Numbered from the stretch's first letter, positions 1-9,197 are shown. The stretch is DNA of 20,561 nt from Desulfobacterales bacterium (GCA_020056865.1 JAGVGX010000028.1:1-20561), one strand, 5' to 3'. A program made the numbers and translations. Notes: generated by a model not told the origin, from the sequence alone.

Positions 1-35
1 AAAAAAAAGCGGATCAGCTGTTTAGCTAACCCGCT
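1..35 (-). terminator. Intrinsic terminator of the tRNA-Pro gene
   Basis: Read on the minus strand, two 12-base arms (positions 24-35 and 8-19) pair fully, with two G-U wobbles, around a 4-base loop. A run of eight T follows at the edge of the window. It lies just downstream of the tRNA 3' end and so ends that transcript. Confidence 0.85.
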
Positions 36-53
36 ATTTTTATTGTTTCAATC

Positions 54-130
<77 letters not shown>

Positions 131-140
131 ACATTTCAAA

Positions 141-169
141 CGTTTAACAATTTGATACTGTTATGTCAA
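141..169 (-). promoter_or_regulatory. Candidate sigma70-type promoter for tRNA-Pro
   Basis: On the minus strand there is a perfect -35 TTGACA (164-169), a 17-base spacer and a weaker -10 TAAACG (141-146). Transcription would start about 4-7 bases before the mature tRNA 5' end. The -35 and spacing are convincing; the -10 is imperfect. Confidence 0.5.
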
Positions 170-229
170 GAAAGGATGTGTTATAGAAAAAATATTTTAT
201 GATATGCAAGCGCATTAAATATCTTTTGA

Positions 230-258
230 TTGAACTGTGACTTGGATGTATATATAAT
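230..258 (+). promoter_or_regulatory. Candidate sigma70-type promoter for the LD-carboxypeptidase unit
   Basis: TTGAAC (230-235), a 17-base spacer and a perfect TATAAT (253-258). The start would be near 265, giving a leader of about 39 bases before the ATG at 304. It is divergent from the tRNA-Pro promoter, with about 60 bases between the two. Confidence 0.6.
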
Positions 259-303
259 TTTTCGCATGATGGATTGATATCGCATTTAAAACCAGGCTGC
301 TGT

Positions 304-1212
304 ATGAAAAAAAAACGTTTAATACCCAAATTTCTTTTGCCGGGAGATAAAGTAGGCATAGTTGCCCCTGCCAGTCATTTTGATAAAGATAAATTTTATA
401 AAGGGATAAGGGTTCTTGAGTCTTTGGGTTTCCATGCATATCTGCCTGAAGGGTTGTTTGAGAAAAAAGGGTATCTCGCAGGTTCTGATGTCCATCGAGC
501 AACGATGTTTAACAATCTTTTTGCAGATGATACGGTACGTGCAATTTTTTGCGCCAGAGGGGGCTTTGGTTCTTTAAAGATACTTCCTTTAATAGATTAT
601 GAGTTAATTCGAAAAAACCCGAAGATTCTTGTTGGGTTTAGTGATATTTCTGCTGTTTTATCGACTGTTTATAAAAAATGCGGATTGGTTGCTTTTCACG
701 GCCCCATGATAACGACGCTTGCTGATGCAGATAAAATCTCAATAGAGTCAATTCAATCGGTTGTTTCATCTACTGACAGGATTGAAATAACATTGAAAGA
801 CAGCGTGATCATTAATCCTGGCATATGCTTCGGGACCGTTCTGGGAGGGAATTTAACGACGTTGTGTCATCTTTTAGGAACTCCCTATGAGCCTGATTTT
901 AAAGGGAGTATCCTTTTTATTGAAGAAAATGGTGAGGCGCCTTACAGGATTGACAGAATGCTGACACAAATGAAGATGGCAGGCTGCTTTGATGACCTTG
1001 CCGGCCTGATACTTTGTTCTTTTGAATCATGTGGCGCATATGATGAGATAATCAGCATCGTGGAAGAGATTATCGGTGATAAAGATATCCCTGTTATTAC
1101 AGGTATTGAAGCAGGACATGGAAAAACAAATATTACGATTCCTACAGGTATGGATGCAACGCTTGATACCACGCGTGGGTTGCTCACGTTTCATGAATCG
1201 GTAGTCAGGTAA
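304..1212 (+). CDS. ldcA: Muramoyltetrapeptide (LD-) carboxypeptidase, peptidase family S66
   Basis: This 302-residue protein has the whole LdcA/MccF signature. GDKVGIVAPAS is near the N-terminus (14-24), and ARGGFGS follows at 84-90. The nucleophile motif GFSDIS has Ser113. IEENGEAPYRIDRML (206-220) carries the catalytic Glu (207 or 208), and AGHGKTNITIPTG (270-282) carries His272. Family members cleave the L,D bond that holds the terminal D-Ala of muropeptide tetrapeptides, a cytoplasmic step of peptidoglycan recycling. No signal peptide is visible, which fits a cytoplasmic enzyme. An in-frame TTG at 274 would add 10 residues, but it lies only about 9 bases from the inferred transcription start, so I chose the ATG at 304. 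The next gene starts 9 bases after the stop. A microcin-C-like self-immunity (MccF) role is possible for the superfamily but less likely without a microcin locus. Confidence 0.88.
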   Translation: MKKKRLIPKFLLPGDKVGIVAPASHFDKDKFYKGIRVLESLGFHAYLPEGLFEKKGYLAGSDVHRATMFNNLFADDTVRAIFCARGGFGSLKILPLIDYELIRKNPKILVGFSDISAVLSTVYKKCGLVAFHGPMITTLADADKISIESIQSVVSSTDRIEITLKDSVIINPGICFGTVLGGNLTTLCHLLGTPYEPDFKGSILFIEENGEAPYRIDRMLTQMKMAGCFDDLAGLILCSFESCGAYDEIISIVEEIIGDKDIPVITGIEAGHGKTNITIPTGMDATLDTTRGLLTFHESVVR

Positions 1213-1221
1213 GCCTGAACC

Positions 1222-2304
1222 ATGAAGCAGATAGAAGCATATATGCAGCAGGGGGTTTCAAACGGGGTTTTTCCCGGTGGCGTGCTTCTTGTTTCCACAT
1301 ATGATTCGATTGTTTTTAAAAAGGCGTACGGGTATGCTGACATTTTTTTAAAAACACCCATGGTCACAGATACGATTTTTGATCTGGCGTCGCTTACAAA
1401 GCCGCTTGCCACAACAATGGCGGTTATGAAACTGACTCAGGACCGCAAGGTTGATCTTGATCAGCACTTGGGATCTATCCTTTACGTGTGCAAGGGCACA
1501 GACAAGGAAAAAGTCACCATACGCCAGCTTCTTTGCCATAGTTCAGGCCTGCCTGACTACAGACCCTATTATAAGACCCTGGTGAAATTGCCTGTATCAC
1601 AAAGAAAAGATGCGTTAAGAAAACTACTTGTCAAAGAGCCGTTGTTGTTTTCTCCAGGTCAAACGACGCTGTATAGTGATTTGGGATTTATGGTACTTTG
1701 CTGGGTCGTTGAAAGGCTTTCAGAAAAACGGCTGGACCGTTATGTTACAGAAGACATTTACGCACCGATGGATATATTTGAGCGTTCAGGTAACGGTCTT
1801 TTTTTTAATGACTTAAATTCAGCGCCGCGTTCTGGAAACTATGCAGCAACAGAGTGCTGCCCATGGCGGAAAATAGTTTTAAGCGGTAAAGTGCATGATG
1901 ATAACGCTTACGTTTTAGGGGGTATTGAAGGTCATTCAGGGCTTTTTGGTACAGCAGATGATGTGTTGAAGCTGTTGTTGTTTCTTTTAAACGTATTTTA
2001 TGAAAAATCTTTAACAAACATGTTTGATAGTGCATTGATTCATCAATTTTTTATGCGGCAGAACAACACAGCCTGGGCGCTTGGTTTTGATACGCCTTCA
2101 CAGATCGGTTCAAGCAGTGGCAAAATGTTTTCAAGAAACACTGTGGGACATCTTGGTTATACAGGAACATCCTTCTGGATGGATATCGATCGATGTATTA
2201 TTGTCATTCTTTTAACCAATCGGGTTCATCCTGTCCGTGACAATGATCAGATAAAAAAATTCAGGCCAAAGCTGCATGATATGGTAATGAAAAAAATTTT
2301 ATAA
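1222..2304 (+). CDS. Serine hydrolase, class C beta-lactamase / EstB-like family
   Basis: The 360-residue protein has the penicilloyl-serine-hydrolase triad of motifs. SLTK (Ser57, Lys60) sits in FDLASLTKPLATT, YSD at 151-153 takes the YxN place, and HLG at 310-312 in GHLGYTGTSFW replaces KTG. FDLASLTKP and the HLGYTG end are typical of EstB-like esterases and peptidases rather than true beta-lactamases. No signal peptide is seen, so it is probably cytoplasmic. It begins 9 bases after ldcA and is surely co-transcribed with it. A role in trimming recycled muropeptides is an inference from that linkage; the substrate cannot be read from sequence. The -10 to +5 region lacks a strong Shine-Dalgarno, so translation may depend on coupling to ldcA. 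Confidence 0.75.
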   Translation: MKQIEAYMQQGVSNGVFPGGVLLVSTYDSIVFKKAYGYADIFLKTPMVTDTIFDLASLTKPLATTMAVMKLTQDRKVDLDQHLGSILYVCKGTDKEKVTIRQLLCHSSGLPDYRPYYKTLVKLPVSQRKDALRKLLVKEPLLFSPGQTTLYSDLGFMVLCWVVERLSEKRLDRYVTEDIYAPMDIFERSGNGLFFNDLNSAPRSGNYAATECCPWRKIVLSGKVHDDNAYVLGGIEGHSGLFGTADDVLKLLLFLLNVFYEKSLTNMFDSALIHQFFMRQNNTAWALGFDTPSQIGSSSGKMFSRNTVGHLGYTGTSFWMDIDRCIIVILLTNRVHPVRDNDQIKKFRPKLHDMVMKKIL

Positions 2305-2354
2305 GGTTCTTTTTTTAAAGGCAATTTGTCCTTGTAATTCTCATATATTTCTGG

Positions 2355-2385
2355 TAACGACGTTTTACTTGTTGTAACGTCATTA
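2355..2385. repeat. Imperfect inverted repeat upstream of mreB
   Basis: TAACGACGTT (2355-2364) and AACGTCATTA (2376-2385) match as inverted arms at 9 of 10 positions with an 11-base spacer. No T-run follows, so it does not look like an intrinsic terminator. It lies about 120 bases before mreB and may be an operator or chance. Confidence 0.35.
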
Positions 2386-2444
2386 ATGTGTTGTGTGTAT
2401 CCTAACCATGAGTTAAACATATTAAACGTTCAGAGCAAAATCAC

Positions 2445-2460
2445 TTAACACTGCTGTTAA
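2445..2460. promoter_or_regulatory. Operator-like palindrome upstream of mreB
   Basis: TTAACA (2445-2450) and TGTTAA (2455-2460) form a perfect 6-bp inverted pair around CTGC. It overlaps the -35 element of the candidate mreB promoter. Similar TTAAAC words occur at 2413 and 2422. No regulator can be named from the sequence. Confidence 0.35.
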
Positions 2461-2484
2461 CAAAATTTCCACGATGTTTAAAAT
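2457..2484 (+). promoter_or_regulatory. Candidate promoter for mreBCD
   Basis: TTAACA (2457-2462), a 16-base spacer and TAAAAT (2479-2484). It would start transcription near 2490, leaving a very short leader that still holds the GAGG ribosome-binding site at 2493-2496. Box quality is fair; the short leader is a caution. Confidence 0.4.
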
Positions 2485-2494
2485 ACAAAAATGA

Positions 2495-3544
<1,050 letters not shown>

Positions 3545-3548
3545 CTTA

Positions 3549-4391
3549 ATGTTTTCAAAAAAGATGGTGATTGTTATTGGCTTGCTTGTTGTAATTACTG
3601 CCAATATTATAATGCTGTCCGTTTCCAGCCGTCGTTATTCTCCCCATGGATTCGGCCGAATCGGGATTTTTTTTGTTGCTCCTTTCCAGAATGTTGTCGT
3701 AGGTGCCGTAAAATTTATCAGGGATACATGGAACAATTATTTTATTCTTATTTCTGTAGCTAAGGAGAATGAAAGGCTCAAAAAAGAGCTGGATGCCTCT
3801 ACCTACCAGAACAGCCAGCGCAAGGAAGTGGAACTCGCCAATGCTCGCCTTAGGCATTTACTTGACTTCCAGAAGAACAAGCCCGGAAATTTTCTTGCTG
3901 CAGAAGTTATCGGCAGAGACCCTTCCCCGTGGTTTAAAACAATTATCATAGATAAAGGTTCTTCCGAAAAGGTTGTAAGGGGTGTGCCGGTTGTTATTCC
4001 AGATGGTATAGCAGGTCAGGTTATTGATGTTTCTCCTCATTATTCGAAAGTATTGCTCATCAATGATCGAAACAGTTCTGTTGATGCTCTTGTGCAAAGA
4101 ATAAGGGCTCGAGGTGTTATTAAAGGAGATTCTATAGATCTGTGCCATCTAAAATATGTTTTAAGAAAGCATGATATGCAAGTTGGAGATGTTATTATTT
4201 CTTCCGGGCTGGATGGTGTTTTTCCCAAAGGCCTCAATATCGGTTACGTTTCAGGTATTGTCAAACGTAATTCCGGTATGTTTCAGGAGGTTACGGTTAC
4301 ACCCTATGTCGATTTTGAAAAACTTGAAGAGGTCTTGGTGCTGATAAATTTTTCAAATCCTGCTGATTTTGAATTCAGCGACAGCCAATAA
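3549..4391 (+). CDS. mreC: Rod shape-determining protein MreC
   Basis: The 280-residue protein has one membrane span near the N-terminus (about 6-24), a charged helix likely to be a coiled coil (about 68-108), and then the beta-rich periplasmic MreC domain. That domain shows AAEVIGRDPSPWFKTIIIDKG (118-137), GVPVVIPDGIAGQVI (145-159) and VLLINDRNSSVDALV (168-182), all usual for the family. MreC links the MreB filament inside the cell to PBP2 outside the membrane. It starts 4 bases after mreB, and its stop overlaps the mreD start (TAATG), which suggests translational coupling. Confidence 0.94.
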   Translation: MFSKKMVIVIGLLVVITANIIMLSVSSRRYSPHGFGRIGIFFVAPFQNVVVGAVKFIRDTWNNYFILISVAKENERLKKELDASTYQNSQRKEVELANARLRHLLDFQKNKPGNFLAAEVIGRDPSPWFKTIIIDKGSSEKVVRGVPVVIPDGIAGQVIDVSPHYSKVLLINDRNSSVDALVQRIRARGVIKGDSIDLCHLKYVLRKHDMQVGDVIISSGLDGVFPKGLNIGYVSGIVKRNSGMFQEVTVTPYVDFEKLEEVLVLINFSNPADFEFSDSQ

Positions 4392-4867
4392 TGAAACATT
4401 GCTTTTATATAACTATCCTTCTTTTTTTTGTGATTATCCAGACGGCAATTTTCCCATTTTTCCCATTTTTTAATCGATTTTACGATTTAATGGTCCCTTT
4501 TGTGATCTTTTTTGGTATGTTTCGTCCTTTTCGTGAAGGCATCGTGGTTGTAATGCTCTCAGGGTTTGTTGTGGATAGTCTTTCCGGAGGGTACTTTGGC
4601 CTTTATATAAGCATTTACACATGGTTATTTCTATCCATGAAGTGGGCATTAAAATTTTTACAATTGCAACATAAAGCTACGTTGCCACTTGTAACAGTTG
4701 CGTGTGTTTTTATTGAAAATGCCATGTTGTTTGGAGTGATTACTTTTTTAGGCCCTGAAGGAACATCCGGCGTTTACGTTTTAAAGACGATAACCATACA
4801 ACTGATGTGGGCAGTGATTACAGTCCCTCTTATTGTTATAGGCTTAAATCAGATACATTGGAGATAG
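4391..4867 (+). CDS. mreD: Rod shape-determining protein MreD
   Basis: This is a small, very hydrophobic protein of 158 residues with about five predicted membrane spans. The segment FPFFNRFYDLMVPFVIFFGMFRPFREGIVVVMLSGFVVDSLSGG follows the MreD pattern, in which an early helix is followed by a polar loop ending in a D-S-x-S-G-G type turn. Primary sequence is poorly conserved in this family, so the call rests mainly on size, hydropathy, that turn and position. The start overlaps the mreC stop by one base. Confidence 0.88.
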   Translation: MKHCFYITILLFFVIIQTAIFPFFPFFNRFYDLMVPFVIFFGMFRPFREGIVVVMLSGFVVDSLSGGYFGLYISIYTWLFLSMKWALKFLQLQHKATLPLVTVACVFIENAMLFGVITFLGPEGTSGVYVLKTITIQLMWAVITVPLIVIGLNQIHWR

Positions 4868-4984
4868 GTTCGGTTTCCTGAAAATATATTTATAAACAAT
4901 GATCAATATAACAGATAACGCCTTAAACATAAACGGGTTAAAAACTGATTTAATCATATGTAATGTTGTTATTTTGAGGTTATT

Positions 4985-6826
4985 TTGCACAGTTATTTGA
5001 AAGCCTTAGACAGTGACTGGTACAATCAGCGACTAACGGGGATTGTTTATAGTATTTTTATCGCGTTTGCCATACTTTTTTCACGTCTTTTTTATCTTCA
5101 GATTATTTCAGGGCAAGAGTTCAGGCGGCTTTCTGATAATAACTGCATACGGTTGCAGGGGATAGAATTTTCACGAGGATTGATTTTTGATCGCAATGAA
5201 GCGTTGCTCGTTGATAACCGGCCATCTTTTGATTTGGGTATTATTTTGAAAGATGCTGATCCTGTTGATCTTACAATTAAAAAACTGTCTGAATATATAA
5301 AAATTCCAACAGCAGACCTTTTGGCAACTATTGAGAACAACAAAGGCCCATACTATAAGCAGATTGTATTAAAAGAGGATATCGGGCGTGATGCTTTGGC
5401 TGTTGTTGAGGCCCATAAATACGATCTGCCCGGTATTGTTATTGATGTAAAACAAAAAAGACATTATATTAACAGCAACCATGCTGCGCACCTAACTGGA
5501 TATATAGGTGAAATAAGTTCAGACGAGCTTAAATCCGGAAAATTTCCTGGATACAGGGGAGGAGATTATGTTGGAAAGGTCGGTATGGAAAAGGCCTGTG
5601 AAACGTTTTTAATTGGCAAGCGGGGCGGGAAACAGGTTGAGGTGAATGCAACAGGTCAGGTTGTCAGGATTTTAAAGACTGTTGATGCAACACCCGGATA
5701 TAATATTTATTTATCCATAGACAGTATTCTTCAGCAGAAAACTGAAGATTTATTAAAAGGGATGGCAGGCGCTGTAGCAGCCATGGATCCGGAAACGGGA
5801 CATATCCTTGCTTTGGCAAGCAGCCCTTCATTTGACCAGAACATTTTCGTTTGCGGCATGACTTCCAAACAATGGCGCTCGCTTGTGACCGATCCATTAA
5901 GGCCATTGGAAAACAAGGTTGTTCACGGGGAGTATCCTCCTGCATCAACTTATAAAATTGTTACAGCGATTGCGGGCATGGAAGAGAAAGTTATAGATGA
6001 AAAAACCACCGTTGTATGTCCCGGTTATTACAGCTATGGAGATCGTGACTTTCGATGCTGGAAAGAAACCGGACATGGAAAGGTCAATGTGGTAGACGCG
6101 CTGGCGGAATCTTGTGATGTTTTTTTTTATAAGGTTGGTCAGGAAGTTGGCATCGAGCGTCTTTCATGGTATGCAAGAGCATGTGGACTTGGATCTATTA
6201 CGGGTGTCAACCTTGATAATGAATCCAGAGGATTGGTACCGACTTCAGCCTGGAAAAAAAGGCGTATGGGAGAATCATGGCATCGCGGAGAAACCCTTTT
6301 AATAGCAATAGGCCAGGGGTATAATCTTGTCACGCCTATTCAGATGCTTGTTTTAACTTCTGCGATTGCAAATGGAGGGTTCATTTATCGCCCATTGATC
6401 GTAAAGAAAATCGAAACCGCAGAGGGCCATATTGTCACTGAAAATAAAGCAGAAATTATGGGGAAGCTTCCCATAAGTGATACAACATTGAAGATAGTTA
6501 GACAAGGGATGTGGAATGTTGTAAATCATGCAAGGGGAACTGCACGAGGAGCTAAGCTTGCTGGAATTGATATCTGCGGGAAAACAGGAACAGCGCAAGT
6601 GATTAGCCGTAAAAAAGACAGTGACGCAAAAAGAGACAAGGGCCCAGATAGTTTAAAACCACATGCATGGTTTATTGCCTTTGCTCCGGCTGATAATCCC
6701 AGAATCGCTGTTGTGGTTTTTGTAGAAAATGGCGGGAGTGGATCAGGTACAGCAGCACCCATCGCCAGCACAATCATACAAACCTATTTTAGTAGCCATC
6801 AAAAGACAGGTTCAGGCTTAAATTAA
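4985..6826 (+). CDS. mrdA: Penicillin-binding protein 2 (peptidoglycan transpeptidase)
   Basis: The protein has 613 residues, normal for class B PBP2. An N-terminal membrane anchor (about 18-42) is followed by the dimerisation/pedestal domain, with GLIFDRNEALLVDNRPSF at 65-82. The transpeptidase domain shows STYK (Ser321, Lys324), SCD (376-378) and KTGTAQ (533-538). It cross-links new glycan strands in the lateral wall and works with RodA, the next gene. It starts with TTG at 4985; GAGGT at 4976-4980 lies about 4 bases upstream, and no in-frame ATG gives a better site. There is a gap of 117 bases after mreD with no convincing promoter, so it is probably read from the mre transcript. Confidence 0.95.
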   Translation: MHSYLKALDSDWYNQRLTGIVYSIFIAFAILFSRLFYLQIISGQEFRRLSDNNCIRLQGIEFSRGLIFDRNEALLVDNRPSFDLGIILKDADPVDLTIKKLSEYIKIPTADLLATIENNKGPYYKQIVLKEDIGRDALAVVEAHKYDLPGIVIDVKQKRHYINSNHAAHLTGYIGEISSDELKSGKFPGYRGGDYVGKVGMEKACETFLIGKRGGKQVEVNATGQVVRILKTVDATPGYNIYLSIDSILQQKTEDLLKGMAGAVAAMDPETGHILALASSPSFDQNIFVCGMTSKQWRSLVTDPLRPLENKVVHGEYPPASTYKIVTAIAGMEEKVIDEKTTVVCPGYYSYGDRDFRCWKETGHGKVNVVDALAESCDVFFYKVGQEVGIERLSWYARACGLGSITGVNLDNESRGLVPTSAWKKRRMGESWHRGETLLIAIGQGYNLVTPIQMLVLTSAIANGGFIYRPLIVKKIETAEGHIVTENKAEIMGKLPISDTTLKIVRQGMWNVVNHARGTARGAKLAGIDICGKTGTAQVISRKKDSDAKRDKGPDSLKPHAWFIAFAPADNPRIAVVVFVENGGSGSGTAAPIASTIIQTYFSSHQKTGSGLN

Positions 6827-6864
6827 TGGATATTTTTTTTGCTTTTATCAGGATCTAAACGCTT

Positions 6865-7962
6865 ATGTTTGACAGACGTCTTGTTGCGTATTTTGACTGG
6901 ATTTTATTAGGCATTACCCTTTTGCTGTGTTTTATAGGTCTTATGACGCTATACAGTGCCGCAGCAGCCGGAACGATGCAAAAAACACTATACATGAAAC
7001 AGATGATCTGGTTTTGTGCTGGGTTTATACTGATGGTATGTTCTTTCCTGTTTAATTACAGGTCGCTGGAAGGCTGGTCAGTTGTTATTTACGGGGCATG
7101 TATTTTGCTTCTGGCCTGCGTGGTAATCTTTGGAAAATATGCTGGAGGGTCACGCCGCTGGCTGACATTTGCCGGTGTTTCAATCCAGCCGTCTGAGATG
7201 GTTAAGATTGCGTTGATTATTATTCTCGCAAAGTATTACTCTAAGTTTTCAAAAGAGCAAGGCTTTGCCATCAAAGATCTTTTCAAGCCCTTTATTCTGG
7301 TCACGATTCCATTTATGCTGGTAGCCAGTCAGCCTGATCTGGGGACAGCCATGCTTATTTTGTTGATCGCTGTTTCAATGACTGTTTTTGTAAAGGTTGA
7401 AAAACGCTCATTGGCATATTTGGCGTCGTTTTGCACAATAACCGTTCCTTTGGTCTGGTTTTTTTTAAAAGACTACCAGAAAGAGAGAATCCTGACCTTT
7501 TTAAATCCCGACAGGGACCCTCTGGGCTCGGGTTATCATATTATCCAATCTAAAATTGCTATCGGTTCCGGTATGCTTTCAGGCAAAGGATTTATGCAGG
7601 GGACACAGAATGCTTTTTCTTTTTTGCCGGAGCAGCATACAGATTTCATATTTTCCGTATTGGCTGAGGAATGGGGGTTTCTTGGTTCAGTTTTTTTGCT
7701 TTTTATGTTTCTGATGCTGATTGTTTGGGGATTAAAAGTAGCCAATGGGTGCAGGGATCCTTTTGGGACAATTTTGGCGGTAGGTTTAATGTCTATGCTG
7801 TTTTGGGAAATTTTTATAAATGTAGGGATGGTGACCGGACTGGTCCCGGTTGTAGGTGTTCCTTTGCCTTTTATTAGTTACGGCGGGTCTTCAGTAGTAA
7901 CTAAAATGGTTAGTATTGGTATCCTGATGAATTTAAGTATGAGACGGTTTATTGTTGAATAA
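6865..7962 (+). CDS. rodA: RodA, SEDS-family peptidoglycan glycosyltransferase
   Basis: The 365-residue polytopic membrane protein has about ten spans. SEDS hallmarks are GGSRRWL (94-100), IQPSEMVKIALI (107-118), ASQPDLGTAM (154-163), PEQHTDFIFSVLAEEWGF (255-272) and PLPFISYGGSS (333-343). Asp260 in HTDFIF corresponds to the Asp known to be essential in characterised RodA proteins. RodA polymerises lipid II into glycan strands and pairs with PBP2. It lies 38 bases after mrdA. The ATG at 6865 has AGGA about 12 bases upstream, a loose site. Confidence 0.95.
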   Translation: MFDRRLVAYFDWILLGITLLLCFIGLMTLYSAAAAGTMQKTLYMKQMIWFCAGFILMVCSFLFNYRSLEGWSVVIYGACILLLACVVIFGKYAGGSRRWLTFAGVSIQPSEMVKIALIIILAKYYSKFSKEQGFAIKDLFKPFILVTIPFMLVASQPDLGTAMLILLIAVSMTVFVKVEKRSLAYLASFCTITVPLVWFFLKDYQKERILTFLNPDRDPLGSGYHIIQSKIAIGSGMLSGKGFMQGTQNAFSFLPEQHTDFIFSVLAEEWGFLGSVFLLFMFLMLIVWGLKVANGCRDPFGTILAVGLMSMLFWEIFINVGMVTGLVPVVGVPLPFISYGGSSVVTKMVSIGILMNLSMRRFIVE

Positions 7963-7983
7963 AAATATTTCAATGGAGTGTAT

Positions 7984-8400
7984 ATGAAAAAAAGTAAGAA
8001 AACGGATGCGATGGTTGCTACTTTTTTGGGAACAAATACCCGCATTGAAGGAATAATTATGTTTCAGGGCAGTATCAGAATAGATGGGAAGTTAAAGGGA
8101 AAAATCCTTGGTAATAAAGGGTCATTAATTATTGGTCAAGATGCTGTTGTTGATGCAGATGTCGTTGTTGATTCAGCAACAATTATGGGTGAAATAAACG
8201 GGGTTGTAGATGCAGGAAGCAGGATTGATGTGCATCCTCCGGCAAGGATTAAAGGTGATATCCATGCGCCGGTTATTTCAATAAAACCAGGTGTTATATT
8301 AAATGGAAAATGCAGCATGAAAAATCGGACAGTCTTGAATGAAAAGGCTGCGTTACCTAAAAAAGAAAATCCTGGAAAGGATTTATTTACCTTGAAATAA
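7984..8400 (+). CDS. Bactofilin (polymer-forming cytoskeletal protein)
   Basis: The 138-residue protein has the bactofilin (DUF583) core: TFLGTNTRIEG (13-23), FQGSIRIDGKLKG (27-39), and then glycine-spaced short beta strands that form a right-handed helix up to about residue 115. Polar tails flank the core. Bactofilins polymerise without nucleotide and scaffold wall-modifying enzymes at the inner membrane. The ATG at 7984 has GGAG 5 bases upstream. An in-frame GTG at 7978 overlaps that ribosome-binding site and was not used. It follows rodA by 21 bases and so probably belongs to the elongation transcript. Confidence 0.93.
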   Translation: MKKSKKTDAMVATFLGTNTRIEGIIMFQGSIRIDGKLKGKILGNKGSLIIGQDAVVDADVVVDSATIMGEINGVVDAGSRIDVHPPARIKGDIHAPVISIKPGVILNGKCSMKNRTVLNEKAALPKKENPGKDLFTLK

Positions 8401-8421
8401 CAATTTAAATGTAAAAAAACT

Positions 8422-8448
8422 TTGACAAGTTATTGAAAATGATATAGG
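8422..8448 (+). promoter_or_regulatory. Candidate distal promoter for the atp operon
   Basis: A perfect TTGACA (8422-8427) is followed at 15-base spacing by TATAGG (8443-8448). The -35 is strong, but the spacing and -10 are poor. If used, the leader before atpF' would exceed 300 bases. Confidence 0.3.
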
Positions 8449-8537
8449 AGAACAAAGTAAAATGTATTAGTCAGATATATTATTGTACTTTACTGTTTTT
8501 AATAGTTTTTTTAGACACACAACTGCCTGACAATGTA

Positions 8538-8566
8538 TTGGATTGAGAGTAAAGGTGCTATAAGAT
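8538..8566 (+). promoter_or_regulatory. Candidate proximal promoter for the atp operon
   Basis: TTGGAT (8538-8543), a 17-base spacer and TAAGAT (8561-8566). It is a moderate match to the sigma70 consensus and leaves a leader of about 200 bases. Confidence 0.3.
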
Positions 8567-8771
8567 AACATATTGTTTACTGTTTGAAGGTTGTGGATTT
8601 TGAATTTTAATGCCCTTTGATGAAATTGATATCCGGACCGTTTTTCCCCAAAGTTATCATACTGGCGTCCTCTTTTTCTTAGGTAGTAATTTTTTTATCA
8701 GTTCCAATCATTGTTCAGTCTGCAGCGCTGATAAAAAAGCTTTCCTGTTTTTTCATATGGAGGTGTTCCTA

Positions 8772-9197
8772 ATGATTAGTGTTGATGCATCCCTTGTTGT
8801 GCAGATTATCAATTTTATTGTTTTAATTTTTACTCTAAACATGGTGTTATATAAACCGATAAGAAAGATGTTGCTTTGCAGAAAAGAAAAAGTTGATGGA
8901 CTTAAAAACCAGATTGATATGTTTTGCAAGGATACCCGGGAAAAAGAGGAGGCATTTGTATCAGGCATTAAGCAAGCACGATTACAGGGCTTAAAAGAAA
9001 AACAACATCTTGTTGAAGTGGCCATTGAAGAAGAAAAACAGATGGTTGACAGTATTAACGAGAAGGCTCAGGCAGAATTGGATATGATTAGAAAAAAAAT
9101 TATGAAAGACTCAGAGGATATAAGGATATCATTGAATCATGAACTTGATGCATTCGCAGATGCTATCGGCCAGAAAATTTTAGGGAGGGCTGCATAA
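8772..9197 (+). CDS. ATP synthase F0 subunit b' (peripheral stalk)
   Basis: The 141-residue protein has one N-terminal hydrophobic segment (about 5-27: DASLVVQIINFIVLIFTLNM). VLYKPIRKML follows, the usual b-type junction, and then a long charged helix. This is the b/b' architecture of the peripheral stalk that holds F1 to the membrane. I chose ATG 8772 because GGAGGTG (8759-8765) sits 6 bases upstream and the length fits b'. An earlier ATG at 8610 would add 54 unrelated residues. Its stop overlaps the next start (TAATG). Which of the two b-type genes is the b' form is inferred from order and length. Confidence 0.88.
   Translation: MISVDASLVVQIINFIVLIFTLNMVLYKPIRKMLLCRKEKVDGLKNQIDMFCKDTREKEEAFVSGIKQARLQGLKEKQHLVEVAIEEEKQMVDSINEKAQAELDMIRKKIMKDSEDIRISLNHELDAFADAIGQKILGRAA

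Larger units (their letters stand above)
8401..8771 (+). other. Non-coding region before the ATP synthase operon
   Basis: There are 371 AT-rich bases between bactofilin and the b' subunit. I see no hairpin followed by a T-run for the upstream unit. Two candidate promoters (8422-8448 and 8538-8566) are listed separately. An open frame runs through 8610-8771 into b', but it encodes a Cys- and Phe-rich stretch with no b-subunit character, so I take it as untranslated leader. I recognise no riboswitch. Confidence 0.6.

Noticed and set aside
274..303. TTG start for the LD-carboxypeptidase
   Set aside because: It is too close to the inferred transcription start, and family proteins begin near the ATG at 304.
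1222..2304. A true class C beta-lactamase conferring resistance
   Set aside because: It has no signal peptide, and its third motif (HLG) and FDLASLTKP context fit EstB-like hydrolases.
8610..8771. N-terminal extension of the b' subunit
   Set aside because: The 54 added residues are unlike any b subunit, while ATG 8772 has an ideal ribosome-binding site and gives the expected length.
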